64,000 nt of DNA from Sinorhizobium chiapasense (GCF_036488675.1 NZ_CP133149.1:1-64000), one strand, 5' to 3'. Positions 25,833-33,978 are shown, counted from the first letter of the stretch. Translations and numbers: made by a program. The notes: generated by a model from the sequence alone, not told the origin.

Positions 25833-26023
25833 ACTGGAGTGTGCAGTCCAGGGTGCGCGATCAGAGCTGGTTTCCAAGGTGGGCAAGAAATTCTCGGATG
25901 GAGGTCAAAGAGAATAGGTCATTCCCAAGATCACGTCCGCCGCGTCAACTGTTTGCGTTATGATAGTCGATTAAAATTTTGCCCTCGCTGCGTACCATCT
26001 TCGCAACATGGCGGCACGCGTTC

Positions 26024-26332
26024 TTAAATCCCTGACCCGTAGAGTTCTTGGTCGTCATCGCCTTCCCAGGGTGAGGGCATGGAGGTGCGATTGAGATTGG
26101 CCGACGGCATCGGCATCCAACACTTCAGTTCGGGTTCGGCGTATTCGATGATGCGGCCGGGTGAAGAATCAGCGGCGCGCCAGCCTTCTGGGCCGTACTG
26201 ATCGCCATTCGACCAATACGCGAGGTCAACTTCTGCCGCCCCCTGTTCGGACGGGCGGATCGTGACGAGGATCCGACTACCGTTTTTCGGCGCGCTTGCC
26301 ATGTGGCGCCAGTGGTCTGGCTCGGCCATCAT
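26024..26332 (-). CDS. Small hypothetical protein (WRxxxxAPKNG type)
   Basis: A 102-residue soluble protein starting MMAEPDHWRHMASAPKNGSR. The opening WRHMASAPKNGSRILV followed by aromatic residues and a late CWMPMP resembles small phage/plasmid proteins of the DUF551 sort (WxPIxTAPKDGTxIL...HWMPLP). Start at 26332 follows GGAGGAAAA; the longer frame to 26371 lacks one. Role unknown. Confidence 0.6.
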   Translation of the reverse strand: MMAEPDHWRHMASAPKNGSRILVTIRPSEQGAAEVDLAYWSNGDQYGPEGWRAADSSPGRIIEYAEPELKCWMPMPSANLNRTSMPSPWEGDDDQELYGSGI

Positions 26333-26371
26333 TTTTCCTCCTGCCTTGCTGCAGAAGTGTCGCCTCGCCAT

Positions 26372-26610
26372 CGAAAACGGTCAACTCCAACCTTGCACAA
26401 TGCATTGTCTATCGATTGACTGGGTCGCGTCCCCACAGGTGGTGTAATAGGTGGTAGCGAAGCCGCTCGCGAGTGCGCCCTCGACAGCGCGGTAGCGAGC
26501 GAGCGGCGTGCCGGAGGTGGGTATCTTTTTTTTACAGATTTCTGGGCCGGTGTGACCTGTTCTGCCGACCTCTTTCGCGTTGCCAAAGTCTGCCTTGGCT
26601 TCTATTCCCA
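26372..26610. other. Intergenic stretch with no supported gene
   Basis: Open frames cross this stretch on the minus strand but are low-complexity or lack ribosome sites. Nothing else was recognised. Confidence 0.4.
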
Positions 26611-26823
26611 TCAGTCTTCTGGCCTGTGATACTGCGGTGACCACCCACGCGTGAGGCCGCGGCTCATGAACTGCTCAGCGAGCGCAAGCTGCTCGCGCAG
26701 ATGCTTGCAGTCGAGCAGCAGTGTGGCGATCGTTGCCCGCGGATCTTCATCGTGCCAGGCAAGGGCGGCTTCGACCTCCCAATCGAGATCGGCGCTCTTC
26801 GCCTTCATTTCCGCGGCGGTCAT
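26611..26823 (-). CDS. Small hypothetical protein, probable coiled coil
   Basis: A 70-residue protein with MTAAEMKAKSADLDWEVEAAL and a leucine-rich helix TLLLDCKHLREQLALAEQF. It overlaps the upstream 56-residue gene as ATGA, which supports both. Unknown function; it sits in a string of small accessory genes. Confidence 0.55.
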   Translation of the reverse strand: MTAAEMKAKSADLDWEVEAALAWHDEDPRATIATLLLDCKHLREQLALAEQFMSRGLTRGWSPQYHRPED

Positions 26824-26990
26824 TGTAATTTCAGGCTTAGCTGGATGCCGCGTCGGGGCATCGTCAAGGGTTTGCCGGTCCCAATCCGCCCAAACAGCTC
26901 CTTGCGCCGCGCTGCCTCGCGTTCTCTTTTTGCGTGCAACGCCGCCACGATGGAGTGAGCGCGCTCGATCACTTCTTCCGCATTGGTCAT
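26820..26990 (-). CDS. Very small hypothetical protein (56 aa)
   Basis: The frame encodes 56 residues beginning MTNAEEVIERAHSIVAALHA, a charged amphipathic helix, and ends QLSLKLQ. A strong GGAGG ribosome site lies 6 nt before the ATG at 26990, and the stop overlaps the next start as ATGA. The arrangement supports a real two-gene unit. No family recognised. Confidence 0.55.
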   Translation of the reverse strand: MTNAEEVIERAHSIVAALHAKREREAARRKELFGRIGTGKPLTMPRRGIQLSLKLQ

Positions 26991-27099
26991 GAGAACCTCC
27001 GTCTATGTTCTCATTTTGTTCTCATCTGCGGATGACGTCAAGGGCTGACTCTCGCCGGCATTTGGTGCGGCAGAATTTATGTCCGAGGGCATAGGTATG

Positions 27100-27389
27100 T
27101 CACAGGATCCGTTCCAAGAGGAGTTTCAGTGTCCTGATGACATCGGCTGCGTCCACCAGGGCATCCCTGACCTCCTCCGCCGAAAGGTTGCGAGCCCGCT
27201 CCGACGATATTCGGAGATCGATCAGGACGTCTCGTGCGCGATGGGTCTCTATGGCGCCAGTCTGCTCGCGCATGTCACGGATAGTGTCTATCGCGCGGTC
27301 AAGAGCCGGCTTATCTCATAGTGTGTCAGCCGGTCCGACTCGTTTGCGGCCCTAATCAGCTCTGAGATGAATTCGGTCGTAAGACTCAT
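27100..27389 (-). pseudogene. Small helical protein gene with an apparent frameshift
   Basis: The frame starting MSLTTEFISELIRAANESDR ends at a stop at 27288. A different frame carries straight on with DRAIDTIRDMREQTGAI...LKLLLERIL to the stop at 27100. A one-base shift near 27297-27300 would join them into a single helical protein of about 96 residues. The second part has no ribosome site of its own. This looks like one gene broken by a frameshift, or a sequencing error. Confidence 0.45.
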
Positions 27390-27501
27390 CGTACTGTGCA
27401 GCAAGCTGCTCCTGGATTGGTGGCCTTCCATAGTTCGAGCATTCGGGTACAGCCCGTGGCTTGCCGAGGACTCGCCCAACCAATCGCTGGGCGCTTAGGC
27501 C

Positions 27502-27693
27502 TCAAGCCCAACCCACGTGCTTGCGCTTCGCCAGCTTCAGGAAAAGTCCAAACCAGAAGCGGTACTCTGGCGTGTCCACGCCGCGGTACGCCTCAAGAGC
27601 GCAGTAGGCGACCGATGTGGTGGCGTCTTTGCCGTGCTCGTCCACCGCCACGTTGATAGCATCTTCTTCGGTCAGGTCTCGCCAGTCGACCAT
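27502..27693 (-). CDS. Small hypothetical protein (63 aa)
   Basis: 63 residues beginning MVDWRDLTEEDAINVAVDEH, acidic then aromatic (PEYRFWFGLFLKLAKRK). AAGGA lies 8 nt before the ATG at 27693; the open frame to 27738 has no better start. No family recognised. Confidence 0.5.
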   Translation of the reverse strand: MVDWRDLTEEDAINVAVDEHGKDATTSVAYCALEAYRGVDTPEYRFWFGLFLKLAKRKHVGWA

Positions 27694-27753
27694 TTGGTTG
27701 TCCTTTCGTTGCCGACATGCTCGTTTGCGATCAGCCAAGCTCGGGCATCGTCA

Positions 27754-28227
27754 TCAGCCGAACTTCAGGCCTACCTTCTTGCGAACAGGAGTGGGGGTTT
27801 CAGCAGGCACCGATGCCGGTTTCCTTCCCAGCCCCATCGTGCGTGCGAGCTCCGAGCGCTGTCGCGCATAGTTCGGAGCTGTCATCGGGTAGTCGGCCGG
27901 GAGCTTCCACTTTTCGCGATACTGTTCCGGCGTCAGACCGTAGCTCGCCATGAGGTGGCGCCTCAGCGATTTGAATTTCTTGCCGTCTTCCAGGCAGATG
28001 ATGAAGTCGTCTGTCACGGATTTCTTGACCGGGACGGCGGGGCGTTGCTCCTCGGCCGCGGACTCGGCTTTCGCTGGTGGAGCAGTCCCATTCAGCGAGT
28101 CGTAGGTCTGCTGGATAAGAAGCCGCAGATCGCCGGCGGGAATGACGTTGCGGCTCAAATAGGCGGACACGATGCGGCTGGTGAGCTCAAGTCTGCGTTC
28201 TTTTATCTCTGAGCGCGATTCCGTCAA
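27754..28227 (-). CDS. MucR/Ros-family transcriptional regulator
   Basis: A 157-residue member of the Ros/MucR zinc-finger family, which in rhizobia controls exopolysaccharide, motility and symbiosis genes by binding AT-rich DNA. Recognisable parts are the N-terminal oligomerisation region (LTSRIVSAYLSRNVIPAGDLRLLIQ), FIICLEDGKKFKSLRRHLMASYGLTPEQYREKWKLPADYPM and the tail NYARQRSELARTMGLGRK. The finger keeps the cysteine of CLEDG and H of RRHL but lacks the first conserved cysteine, a variation known in MucR proteins. The start is a TTG (28227) preceded by GGAG. The 255 bp upstream hold its promoter only. Confidence 0.9.
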   Translation of the reverse strand: MTESRSEIKERRLELTSRIVSAYLSRNVIPAGDLRLLIQQTYDSLNGTAPPAKAESAAEEQRPAVPVKKSVTDDFIICLEDGKKFKSLRRHLMASYGLTPEQYREKWKLPADYPMTAPNYARQRSELARTMGLGRKPASVPAETPTPVRKKVGLKFG

Positions 28228-28482
28228 TGTTCTTCTCCGCAGCCTGCCAACTATAATCGATCCATGTAAAGTGCAGCTATTTCGGTCGGAAGGAAGGCGG
28301 CGGGAGAGAAAGAGCGCTAATTATCGACGTTTTTTGACGTCCTTTGTTCTTCAATTCGGAGGTCCTTGCGGAATTGGGCCACAGAGTCTCTCCAGTTTTC
28401 TGTCGTGATTGCATGTTCGGATTCTCTCTATTCTCGACCTCCTTCCCGCGGCGCGGGGAGGGGAAGCATTGAACTTCAGAGA

Positions 28483-28734
28483 TCAACAGCACGGTTGGGG
28501 GCTGTAACCGCGCGCTCGCTTCTGGCGAGCCAAGACAAGGAAGTGCCCGATCGCTTGACGCTCATCCTTAAACAGATCAATGCGCTCTTTGCCGCGAGTG
28601 CCGATCCGGCCCCAACGGCGGACGAGCGAAGCGCCGCCGAAGAGATCCGGTTCGATCGACATCGCGTAAAAGCGCGCCATGTTCTTGGTCGCGTCAATTC
28701 GCAGAACATACAGGCGGAACCAGTGCTGGGTCAT
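28483..28734 (-). CDS. WGR-domain protein
   Basis: 83 residues, essentially one WGR domain: RFYAMSIEPDLFGGASLVRRWGRIGTRGKERIDLF followed by a basic helix (QAIGHFLVLARQKRARGY). Stand-alone WGR proteins are common on rhizobial plasmids; the domain binds nucleic acid in PARPs and related proteins. No clear ribosome site is visible before the ATG. Function unknown. Confidence 0.75.
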   Translation of the reverse strand: MTQHWFRLYVLRIDATKNMARFYAMSIEPDLFGGASLVRRWGRIGTRGKERIDLFKDERQAIGHFLVLARQKRARGYSPQPCC

Positions 28735-28993
28735 GCCCGCGAGCTTGGCCGGTCGAGGATTCGCCGTCCAATGACATTTATGAATCGATCACCGCTGACC
28801 GATTCAAGAATTTGATTGCAGCGCTGGAGTTGGCACCATCGGAACAACGGTCGAATTGCTGATGGTCATCTTGTCTGCAAATGTCGTGCTGAATTGCTCT
28901 CGTGATGTTGCTTCTTGGTACCGGGATTCTGGGCAAGCAGGCGCTTGTAAGGGGCGCCTGAACAGAAAAGTTCCGGGCCGCTTCCGTTTTCCA

Positions 28994-29013
28994 CTCCGCC
29001 CCTTTGGGCGGAG
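28994..29013. repeat. Perfect 8-bp hairpin upstream of the IS element
   Basis: CTCCGCCC-CTTT-GGGCGGAG lies between the WGR gene and the IS110 element. There is no T-tract. The remainder of 28735-29070 shows no gene. Confidence 0.4.
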
Positions 29014-29075
29014 CGAAGCAGGCGGAGGCCTGAACGCGCTTTCTCATTGCGCCGAAGAGAAGGCCGGAGATGGGG

Positions 29076-30506
29076 TATTCGGCTTGAGCCAGCCTCTGAT
29101 GACGGAGTGAATGTGCTGCGCTTCGAGCTGAAGGTGTAACGTGGTGGTGTTGGACCTGCCCACGAACCTCACGAAAGGAAGCGCAGCATGAGATATTATG
29201 CCGGACTCGATGTATCGGTGAAAGAGACCACCGTATGCATTGTTGATCAAACGGGCAAGATTTGCCACGAAGTGAAGGTCGTCAGCCATCCTGACGACCT
29301 TATCGCGGTACTGAAGGCTCCTGCCTGGCAAATGCAGCGGATCGGACTTGAGGCTGGGCCCTTGTCGCAGTGGCTGTTCGAGGGATTGGCCAGAGCCGGA
29401 CTGCCGGTTATCTGCATTGAGACCCGCCACACCAAGGCATTTTTGAAAGCGCAACCGAACAAGAGCGATCGCAACGACGCGCGGGGCATTGCGCAGATGA
29501 TGCGCGTGCACCTGTATCGACCGGTGCACGTGAAGACGCTGACCAGCCAGAGGCGACGAGCGCTGCTGACGGCACGCAAGCTCATGCAGGACAAGGCGAT
29601 CGCCATTGAGAACGACCTGCGCGGATTGTTGCGCAATTTCGGGCTTAAGGTCGGTGTGGCGTGGTCCGGCAAATTCGAAGCTCGAATTCTCGAGCTGGTG
29701 GAGGGCCATATTGAGCTGGCAGAGATCGTGGAGCCTTTGCTTGATGCGCGCCGGAAGCTGCGGCAACACTTTGCTGCTTTGCATCGAAAGGTGTTGATGA
29801 TTGCACGGGATGACGGGATTTGCCGGCTGCTGATGACGATCCCAGGCGTGGGACCGGTCGTTTCCGTGGCCTATACCGCGACGATCGACATTCCGCAGAG
29901 GTTCAGGAATTCCAGGGCGGTAGGACCAATCCTTGGGCTGACGCCTGCTCTGAACCAGTCGGGTGAAAGTTGCCGTGTCGGCCGCATCTCGCGATGTGGC
30001 GACGGAATGATGCGGACGCTGCTCTACGAGGCCGCGCAGGTTCTTCTGACGCGGGTCACGAAATGGTCGTGGCTGAAGGCTTGGGCGATGAGCATCGCCA
30101 AACGGCGTGGCCTGCAAAAGGCGATCGTGGCTCTCTCGCGTCGTCTGGCCGTGATCATGCATCGCATGTGGAGCGACGGCACTGAATTCTGTTGGTCCAG
30201 GGAGGCGCACCCGGCCAGCGCCTGACCGGCAACGATCGAGCGCGCTGACGAGCGCCAGACCGCATACCGCCGCCGGCGGAAAGATGTCCCTTGCGGGACG
30301 GAGAACAGGCGAGTTCGCCCCACAGGCCGTACCCTTGCCCGCCATCATGGGTGGAGGACGCGCCGGAGATTGTTCCGCCTGTTCCATCTGAACCCATCGT
30401 GGAAGGGCCAGCGAGTGCCGATTCCGGAGAGAAGCGCGAGCCTGCAAGGACCATCTGAGACGTCGACGAACTACGCTTGAAGCACTTGACCTCAACACGC
30501 CGAATA
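29076..30506 (+). mobile_element. IS110-family insertion sequence (limits approximate)
   Basis: The element surrounds the transposase gene. TATTCGGC at 29076-29083 recurs as its complement GCCGAATA at 30499-30506, each next to TTGAG/CTCAA-type sequence, consistent with imperfect terminal or subterminal inverted repeats. The roughly 1.43-kb size is normal for IS110/IS1111 elements. No target duplication is seen, as expected for this family. About 280 bp after the transposase carry no gene. Confidence 0.65.
29188..30225 (+). CDS. IS110-family transposase
   Basis: A 345-residue DEDD transposase. The N-terminal RuvC-like domain shows YYAGLDVSVK, GLEAGPLSQWL and NKSDRNDARGIAQMM; the C-terminal IS116/IS110/IS902 domain shows LMTIPGVGPVVSVAYTA and LTPALNQSGESCRVGRISRCGD. 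The serine of this region is present. Length is typical and the frame is intact, so the element may be active. AAAGGAAGCGCAGC precedes the ATG. Confidence 0.95.
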   Translation: MRYYAGLDVSVKETTVCIVDQTGKICHEVKVVSHPDDLIAVLKAPAWQMQRIGLEAGPLSQWLFEGLARAGLPVICIETRHTKAFLKAQPNKSDRNDARGIAQMMRVHLYRPVHVKTLTSQRRRALLTARKLMQDKAIAIENDLRGLLRNFGLKVGVAWSGKFEARILELVEGHIELAEIVEPLLDARRKLRQHFAALHRKVLMIARDDGICRLLMTIPGVGPVVSVAYTATIDIPQRFRNSRAVGPILGLTPALNQSGESCRVGRISRCGDGMMRTLLYEAAQVLLTRVTKWSWLKAWAMSIAKRRGLQKAIVALSRRLAVIMHRMWSDGTEFCWSREAHPASA

Positions 30507-30591
30507 GAGAAGCCTGTGGTAAACGGGAGTGGGGCGGCCGCCGTTTTTCTTCCTGGCTGCACGGACCACCGATGTTGAAGGAGGGGCCGCT

Positions 30592-31089
30592 TTAGTGGCC
30601 TTCCCTCATGCTGGGGGCAACAGCTTCCGCTGCTTGCTCCCCAGGCGTCATGCGCTTCAGGAGACGAATTAAATCGCGCACAGTGTCAGGCGGCAATCGT
30701 TCGATAAGCTTCGTCAATGTCAGGCGATCCTCTGCTTCTTCCGGCGTCTTGCCCCACAAGTGCGGCGCGGTGTCAAAGATCATATCAAGGGGCATGAAGC
30801 CCATGATCTCACAGAGATGAATCAGGCGCGGGACCGACATCCGAGCTTCTGAGCCTCGCTCGTACCTGCTGTAAACAGATACCGAGAGTCCTAGCAAATG
30901 CGCCAGATCGGCGCGGGAGATCCCTATAGCCTCGCGCGTTTTCTTCAGGCAGGCGGAGATCTTTTCATCCATCTCCTTTGCGGTAAGGATGCCGTCGAAA
31001 CCCGACTGGCGGAAGACCGGCCTGTCAAATTCCGAATCGGTTACTTCAACCAAACCTCGTGCGCTCATCAAGCTGACTGCATCCGTCAC
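30592..31089 (-). CDS. XRE-family transcriptional regulator
   Basis: A 165-residue protein with a central Cro/CI helix-turn-helix (TREAIGISRADLAHLLGLSVSVYSRYERGSEARMSVPRLIHLCEIMG, about residues 50-97; fragments SRADLAHLLG and YSRYERG). Its C-terminal tail is helical. It lies just past the right end of the IS element. A paired 18-bp inverted repeat upstream could be its operator. Targets unknown. Confidence 0.85.
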   Translation of the reverse strand: MTDAVSLMSARGLVEVTDSEFDRPVFRQSGFDGILTAKEMDEKISACLKKTREAIGISRADLAHLLGLSVSVYSRYERGSEARMSVPRLIHLCEIMGFMPLDMIFDTAPHLWGKTPEEAEDRLTLTKLIERLPPDTVRDLIRLLKRMTPGEQAAEAVAPSMREGH

Positions 31090-31141
31090 CGACCTTACCC
31101 TTTTTGTAGATCCCGCCCTCAGCGATCACTATGCACCACAT

Positions 31142-31249
31142 TGAAGCATTTTGATTCAAGCCTCTCGGAAGAATTACAGCGATTTTCCCTACTTATTTGG
31201 GGGAATTCCGATCGCAAGCTCCTTTGGGGCGTTGAATCAAAATGCTTCA
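31142..31249. repeat. 108-bp element with 18-bp perfect terminal inverted repeats
   Basis: TGAAGCATTTTGATTCAA (31142-31159) is repeated exactly as its complement at 31232-31249, separated by 72 bp containing TTTTCCCTACTTATTTGG. No reading frame is carried. This form fits a MITE-like element or a pair of distant operator sites upstream of the XRE gene; no convincing target duplication is visible. Confidence 0.75.
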
Positions 31250-31316
31250 GCACGCGCCCCGAGCATTCGGGCAACAAACTTGGCGCTTAAAACGGCGAAG
31301 CAGCCGAGAAAAGCGA

Positions 31317-31691
31317 TTAGCGATTCTTTGCCGCTATCATCTTCCAGTCGCCGTCTTTCCCTTGAAAAACCGCCTCAATTCGAGTGTCGCCGTCGATCCA
31401 CCTGAGCTGCGCAGATAGCTCGCAAGCGATCTCCGTATTTGCAAGTCGGATGCAACGATTGACGATGACGTTGGATCCGTTGCCATGCTTATTTAGGTCC
31501 CATTTGGATAGTTCGAACAGCTGGACCTTGGCCTGATCGTCTGTCGGCCACGTACCCTTTTCGGGTACCGCTCTCGCTATATTCACTTGAGGCAAAATGC
31601 TTTGAGAAACGTTTTCCATCCCGACCATCGGCCGGCCGATATGGGGAGCAACATACACGCCGAGGACGCAACCAACCAACGGCCACGCCAA
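31317..31691 (-). CDS. Hypothetical membrane-anchored or secreted small protein
   Basis: 124 residues from a TTG at 31691. The N-terminus (LAWPLVGCVLGVYVAPHIG) is a hydrophobic anchor or signal, and the rest is soluble (FELSKWDLNKHGNGSNVIVNRC, then LRWIDGDTRIEAVFQGKDGDWKM). Start is uncertain, since a stop closes the frame just upstream. Position after the ParA/RHH genes suggests a mobilization-linked role, but no family was recognised. Confidence 0.5.
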   Translation of the reverse strand: MAWPLVGCVLGVYVAPHIGRPMVGMENVSQSILPQVNIARAVPEKGTWPTDDQAKVQLFELSKWDLNKHGNGSNVIVNRCIRLANTEIACELSAQLRWIDGDTRIEAVFQGKDGDWKMIAAKNR

Positions 31692-31716
31692 GAAGAAAGC
31701 CGCGACCTAACATCGA

Positions 31717-32151
31717 TCAATAGCCGTTGTCTTTGAGGAACTGATCGATCGCGGCCTTCATGATGGCCGTCATCTTCACGTCGTTCTCGAGGGCGGCCTT
31801 TTGCAGCCGCATCTTCGTGTCATAATCCAGCGGGCAGTTGACGTAGTGCTTGGATTCTCGATCGCGCGCCCTTTTCAGGTCGCGCAAGCGAATTCTCGAA
31901 TCTTCGCGCTGCAATGCTCTCGTGGTGGCCCGTTCGCGCCGAGCTTCTTCTGTCGGGGCGATCAGCCGATTAACTGGCTTATCAGCCTCAGGCCCAAGTG
32001 CCGCTTCTTGAGACTGATTTGTATTCCTCGTCTCCGTCGGTAGCTCAGCCGGCTTGGTCCCTGAGTCTGCCGGTGTCGCGGATTGCTCCACCGGACGGCT
32101 GCGACGGGGCGCGACTGCAAAGTCAGAAACTGTCGTTTGACCCTTAGCCAT
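31717..32151 (-). CDS. RHH-like DNA-binding protein paired with a ParA homologue
   Basis: 144 residues: a disordered Pro/Glu-rich N-terminus (to about 85) and a C-terminal basic domain with RESKHYVNCPLDYDTKMRLQKAALENDVKMTAIMKAAIDQFL, which reads as a ribbon-helix-helix (YVNCPLD strand, two helices). It overlaps the upstream ParA-like gene by 8 nt (ATGGCTAA). A ParA/RHH pair is the plan of VirC1/VirC2 and of type Ib partition systems; next to a relaxase, a VirC2-like role in relaxosome/oriT enhancement is likely. Confidence 0.7.
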   Translation of the reverse strand: MAKGQTTVSDFAVAPRRSRPVEQSATPADSGTKPAELPTETRNTNQSQEAALGPEADKPVNRLIAPTEEARRERATTRALQREDSRIRLRDLKRARDRESKHYVNCPLDYDTKMRLQKAALENDVKMTAIMKAAIDQFLKDNGY

Positions 32152-32890
32152 TCGCTGCTACCTCTTTCCTGCCTGCCAAAAGCGCTTCGATGTCCCGAAC
32201 TAAGCTCATAACTTCCGCCCTCGCTTTTTTCACCGACTCGGTGAGATCGAGCATTTGCACGGTGCCATAGCCGTTTCGAATTTCGCGGTAGCAATTTCGC
32301 TCCATAAGCTCCGTTTGGAGCAGATAGGAGTCGTAGCCTCCTTCCTGCAGGTTCTGCACGAACGGCCTGATCAGGCGGTAGGCCTCCAGCAGTTTCGCCG
32401 GCATGGTGATCCTGGTGACGAAGTTGGCGTGAGGAATTTCCCGCCCTACCTTGTCAGAAATCTCGGCCGTGTCAGCCGCCGCCTGTCCGGCCGCCTTGAT
32501 CTCGTCCTGGTTCGGCTGGATCGGCGTGAGCACAATATCGGATCCGGCGATGATCGTGTCCCTTAGAACCGTATCCTGGCCGGGGGAGTCCATCAAAACG
32601 ACATCGAACTTGCTCGCCTCGTTCTCCAGGAGTTGCTGAACGGTCGTTTGACGGGCAGCGGTTATAAGCTCGATGTTGTCAGGCAGGTTGTCCTTCGCCT
32701 CACAGCGCTTCCACCATTCCTGCAGATTTTGGCGGCCGTCTGCGTCGATGAGGAGCACACGCTTTCCCTGCAAGGCATATTCGCCGGCGATCAAGATTAC
32801 TGCTGTCGTCTTCCCGGCCCCACCTTTGCCGCTCACGGCAGAAATAAATTGTGGCAAACGTCGCAACTCCCTTTGTTGGTCCGAAGTCAT
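32144..32890 (-). CDS. ParA/VirC1-like ATPase of the mobilization region
   Basis: A 248-residue ParA-family ATPase with deviant Walker A SGKGGAGKTTA, LLIDADGRQNLQEWW, and VVLMDSPGQDT. ATG 32890 (MTSDQQRELRR) is preferred to the open-frame GTG at 32938, which would run into a repeat. It is the first gene of an operon with the RHH protein and points away from the MobC/relaxase genes. VirC1 and similar proteins promote relaxosome assembly and recruit the complex to the pole. It is clearly distinct from RepA of this plasmid. Confidence 0.82.
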   Translation of the reverse strand: MTSDQQRELRRLPQFISAVSGKGGAGKTTAVILIAGEYALQGKRVLLIDADGRQNLQEWWKRCEAKDNLPDNIELITAARQTTVQQLLENEASKFDVVLMDSPGQDTVLRDTIIAGSDIVLTPIQPNQDEIKAAGQAAADTAEISDKVGREIPHANFVTRITMPAKLLEAYRLIRPFVQNLQEGGYDSYLLQTELMERNCYREIRNGYGTVQMLDLTESVKKARAEVMSLVRDIEALLAGRKEVAANG

Positions 32891-32934
32891 TCGGAGTTCG
32901 CCTTGTGCTTGCTTGCACGTAGGTTCCACGTTGC

Positions 32935-33086
32935 ACACGATGCGAACAATTGCTGATGCGATGAGGAATCATCGCACTACCACACCGTGCAGTCAATCGA
33001 ACTAACTAAACCAATCATACATGATGTGAACAATTTTCCCCAAGATAGGAAACCATTTCGCTATCGGCAGACAAACACATGATGTG
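32935..33086. repeat. Iterated motif ACAYGATGYGAACAATT
   Basis: The 17-mer at 32935-32951 and the one at 33019-33035 differ at two positions; a third partial copy, ACATGATGTG, lies at 33077-33086 inside the palindrome CACAT-G-ATGTG. They lie directly upstream of the ParA/RHH operon, where RHH proteins of such pairs usually bind for autoregulation or as a centromere/overdrive site. Confidence 0.6.
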
Positions 33087-33576
33087 CAAAGCGCGTGCTG
33101 CTAACTCGTGTGAAATATCAACACGACGTAGGCTTGTGACTACCGGAGGCGCAGCCTAACTCATTGTCTGCCCTCGTTGTCAGGGCGATCCCGATGCGGC
33201 GTCGACCAAAACGCCCCGCCAGATTAGTGAACCCCGGAGCCGCGTAAAGGCCGGCTCTGCCGCTCGTACTCAGCCGCAATGGCGAAGAGCGGAGCGTCCC
33301 TTGCGGCTGAGTACGAGGGGCAGACAAAGGTCTTTAGAAGCGGATTTCGGAGGTGAACCCTGGTGAGCGTTCACTCGTTCTATGACCGGGGCAACGTCCC
33401 GGTCCGCAAAAGCAGAGGCCGAGCGCAGCGAGGGGCAGCTCGAAATTTTTTCGTTGAATTTCCCCTTACTATTTGGAGAGGCAGGATACGGAAAAATGTG
33501 CTACGCCCTTTTCCTGCAATCGAGGGACGAACCCTCGATCATCTGACGCAAGCGCCAGTAGGGGGCCAACGCCCAA
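32952..33576. other. Putative oriT region between divergent mobilization operons
   Basis: This gene-free stretch contains the iterons, the 24-bp-arm hairpin, ACCGGG-7-CCCGGT (33385-33403) and ATCGAGGG-ACGAA-CCCTCGAT (33519-33539). Immediately before the last, TTTTCCTGCAATC (33509-33521) resembles the TCCTG/C nic core of MOBP-type origins. Relaxase genes normally sit beside their oriT. The open frame at 33363-33584 is treated as non-coding. Limits are approximate and the nic site is a guess from family likeness. Confidence 0.5.
33256..33324. repeat. Long imperfect hairpin (24-bp arms) in the oriT candidate region
   Basis: Arms 33256-33279 and 33301-33324 are complementary at 23 of 24 positions (17 contiguous: CTCGTACTCAGCCGCAA with its complement), with a 21-nt loop. 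No T-run follows. It sits midway between the divergent ParA and MobC genes. Confidence 0.75.
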
Positions 33577-33978
33577 ATGGATGACGTGAAATTCAATGCT
33601 CCTCTGGAGCTGGCGAAGAAGGATCGCACTGTTCATGTTCGCGTGACGGGTGACGAACATGCGGCGATCGAGAAGGCCGCCGAGGATGCCGGCATGACGG
33701 TGTCCAGCTTTTTCCGGTCGCTGCTACTGGAGGGGGCGGGGGTTCGGCCGATGTTGACCGGCGATGACCGCCTAATCATGGCGGCTCTGCTCGAAGACAT
33801 GAGGATGATCGGGATCAATCTGAACCAGGTTGCGAGGGCTCTCAACAGCGGCCGGGGTGTCCACCCAAGCGAGTTGGACATCAACCTTGAGAACGTGCAG
33901 CGTGTTCAAGCGGCCGTGATGAGCGAGTTACGTGCTCTGACGCGGCGAGCTGGTTATCAGCGTCGAGGGGAGAAGTAG
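33577..33978 (+). CDS. MobC-like relaxosome accessory protein
   Basis: A 133-residue protein with an RHH-type N-terminal domain (RTVHVRVTGDEHAAIEKAAEDAGMTVSSFFRSLLLEGAG; fragments HVRVTGDEHAAIEKAA and TVSSFFRSLLL) and the MobC-typical IGINLNQVARALNSGRG. MobC proteins melt or bend oriT DNA for the relaxase. It ends 3 bp before the relaxase start, so the two are one operon. Confidence 0.85.
   Translation: MDDVKFNAPLELAKKDRTVHVRVTGDEHAAIEKAAEDAGMTVSSFFRSLLLEGAGVRPMLTGDDRLIMAALLEDMRMIGINLNQVARALNSGRGVHPSELDINLENVQRVQAAVMSELRALTRRAGYQRRGEK

Noticed and set aside
26381..26644. 87-residue minus-strand frame
   Set aside because: No ribosome site, overlaps its neighbours and shows no conserved-looking sequence.
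29044..30498. 484-residue open frame on the minus strand across the IS110 element
   Set aside because: It is antisense to a clear IS110 transposase and has no recognisable motif.
33363..33584. 73-residue frame in the oriT region
   Set aside because: It runs through several hairpins and into the MobC start; better explained as non-coding oriT DNA.
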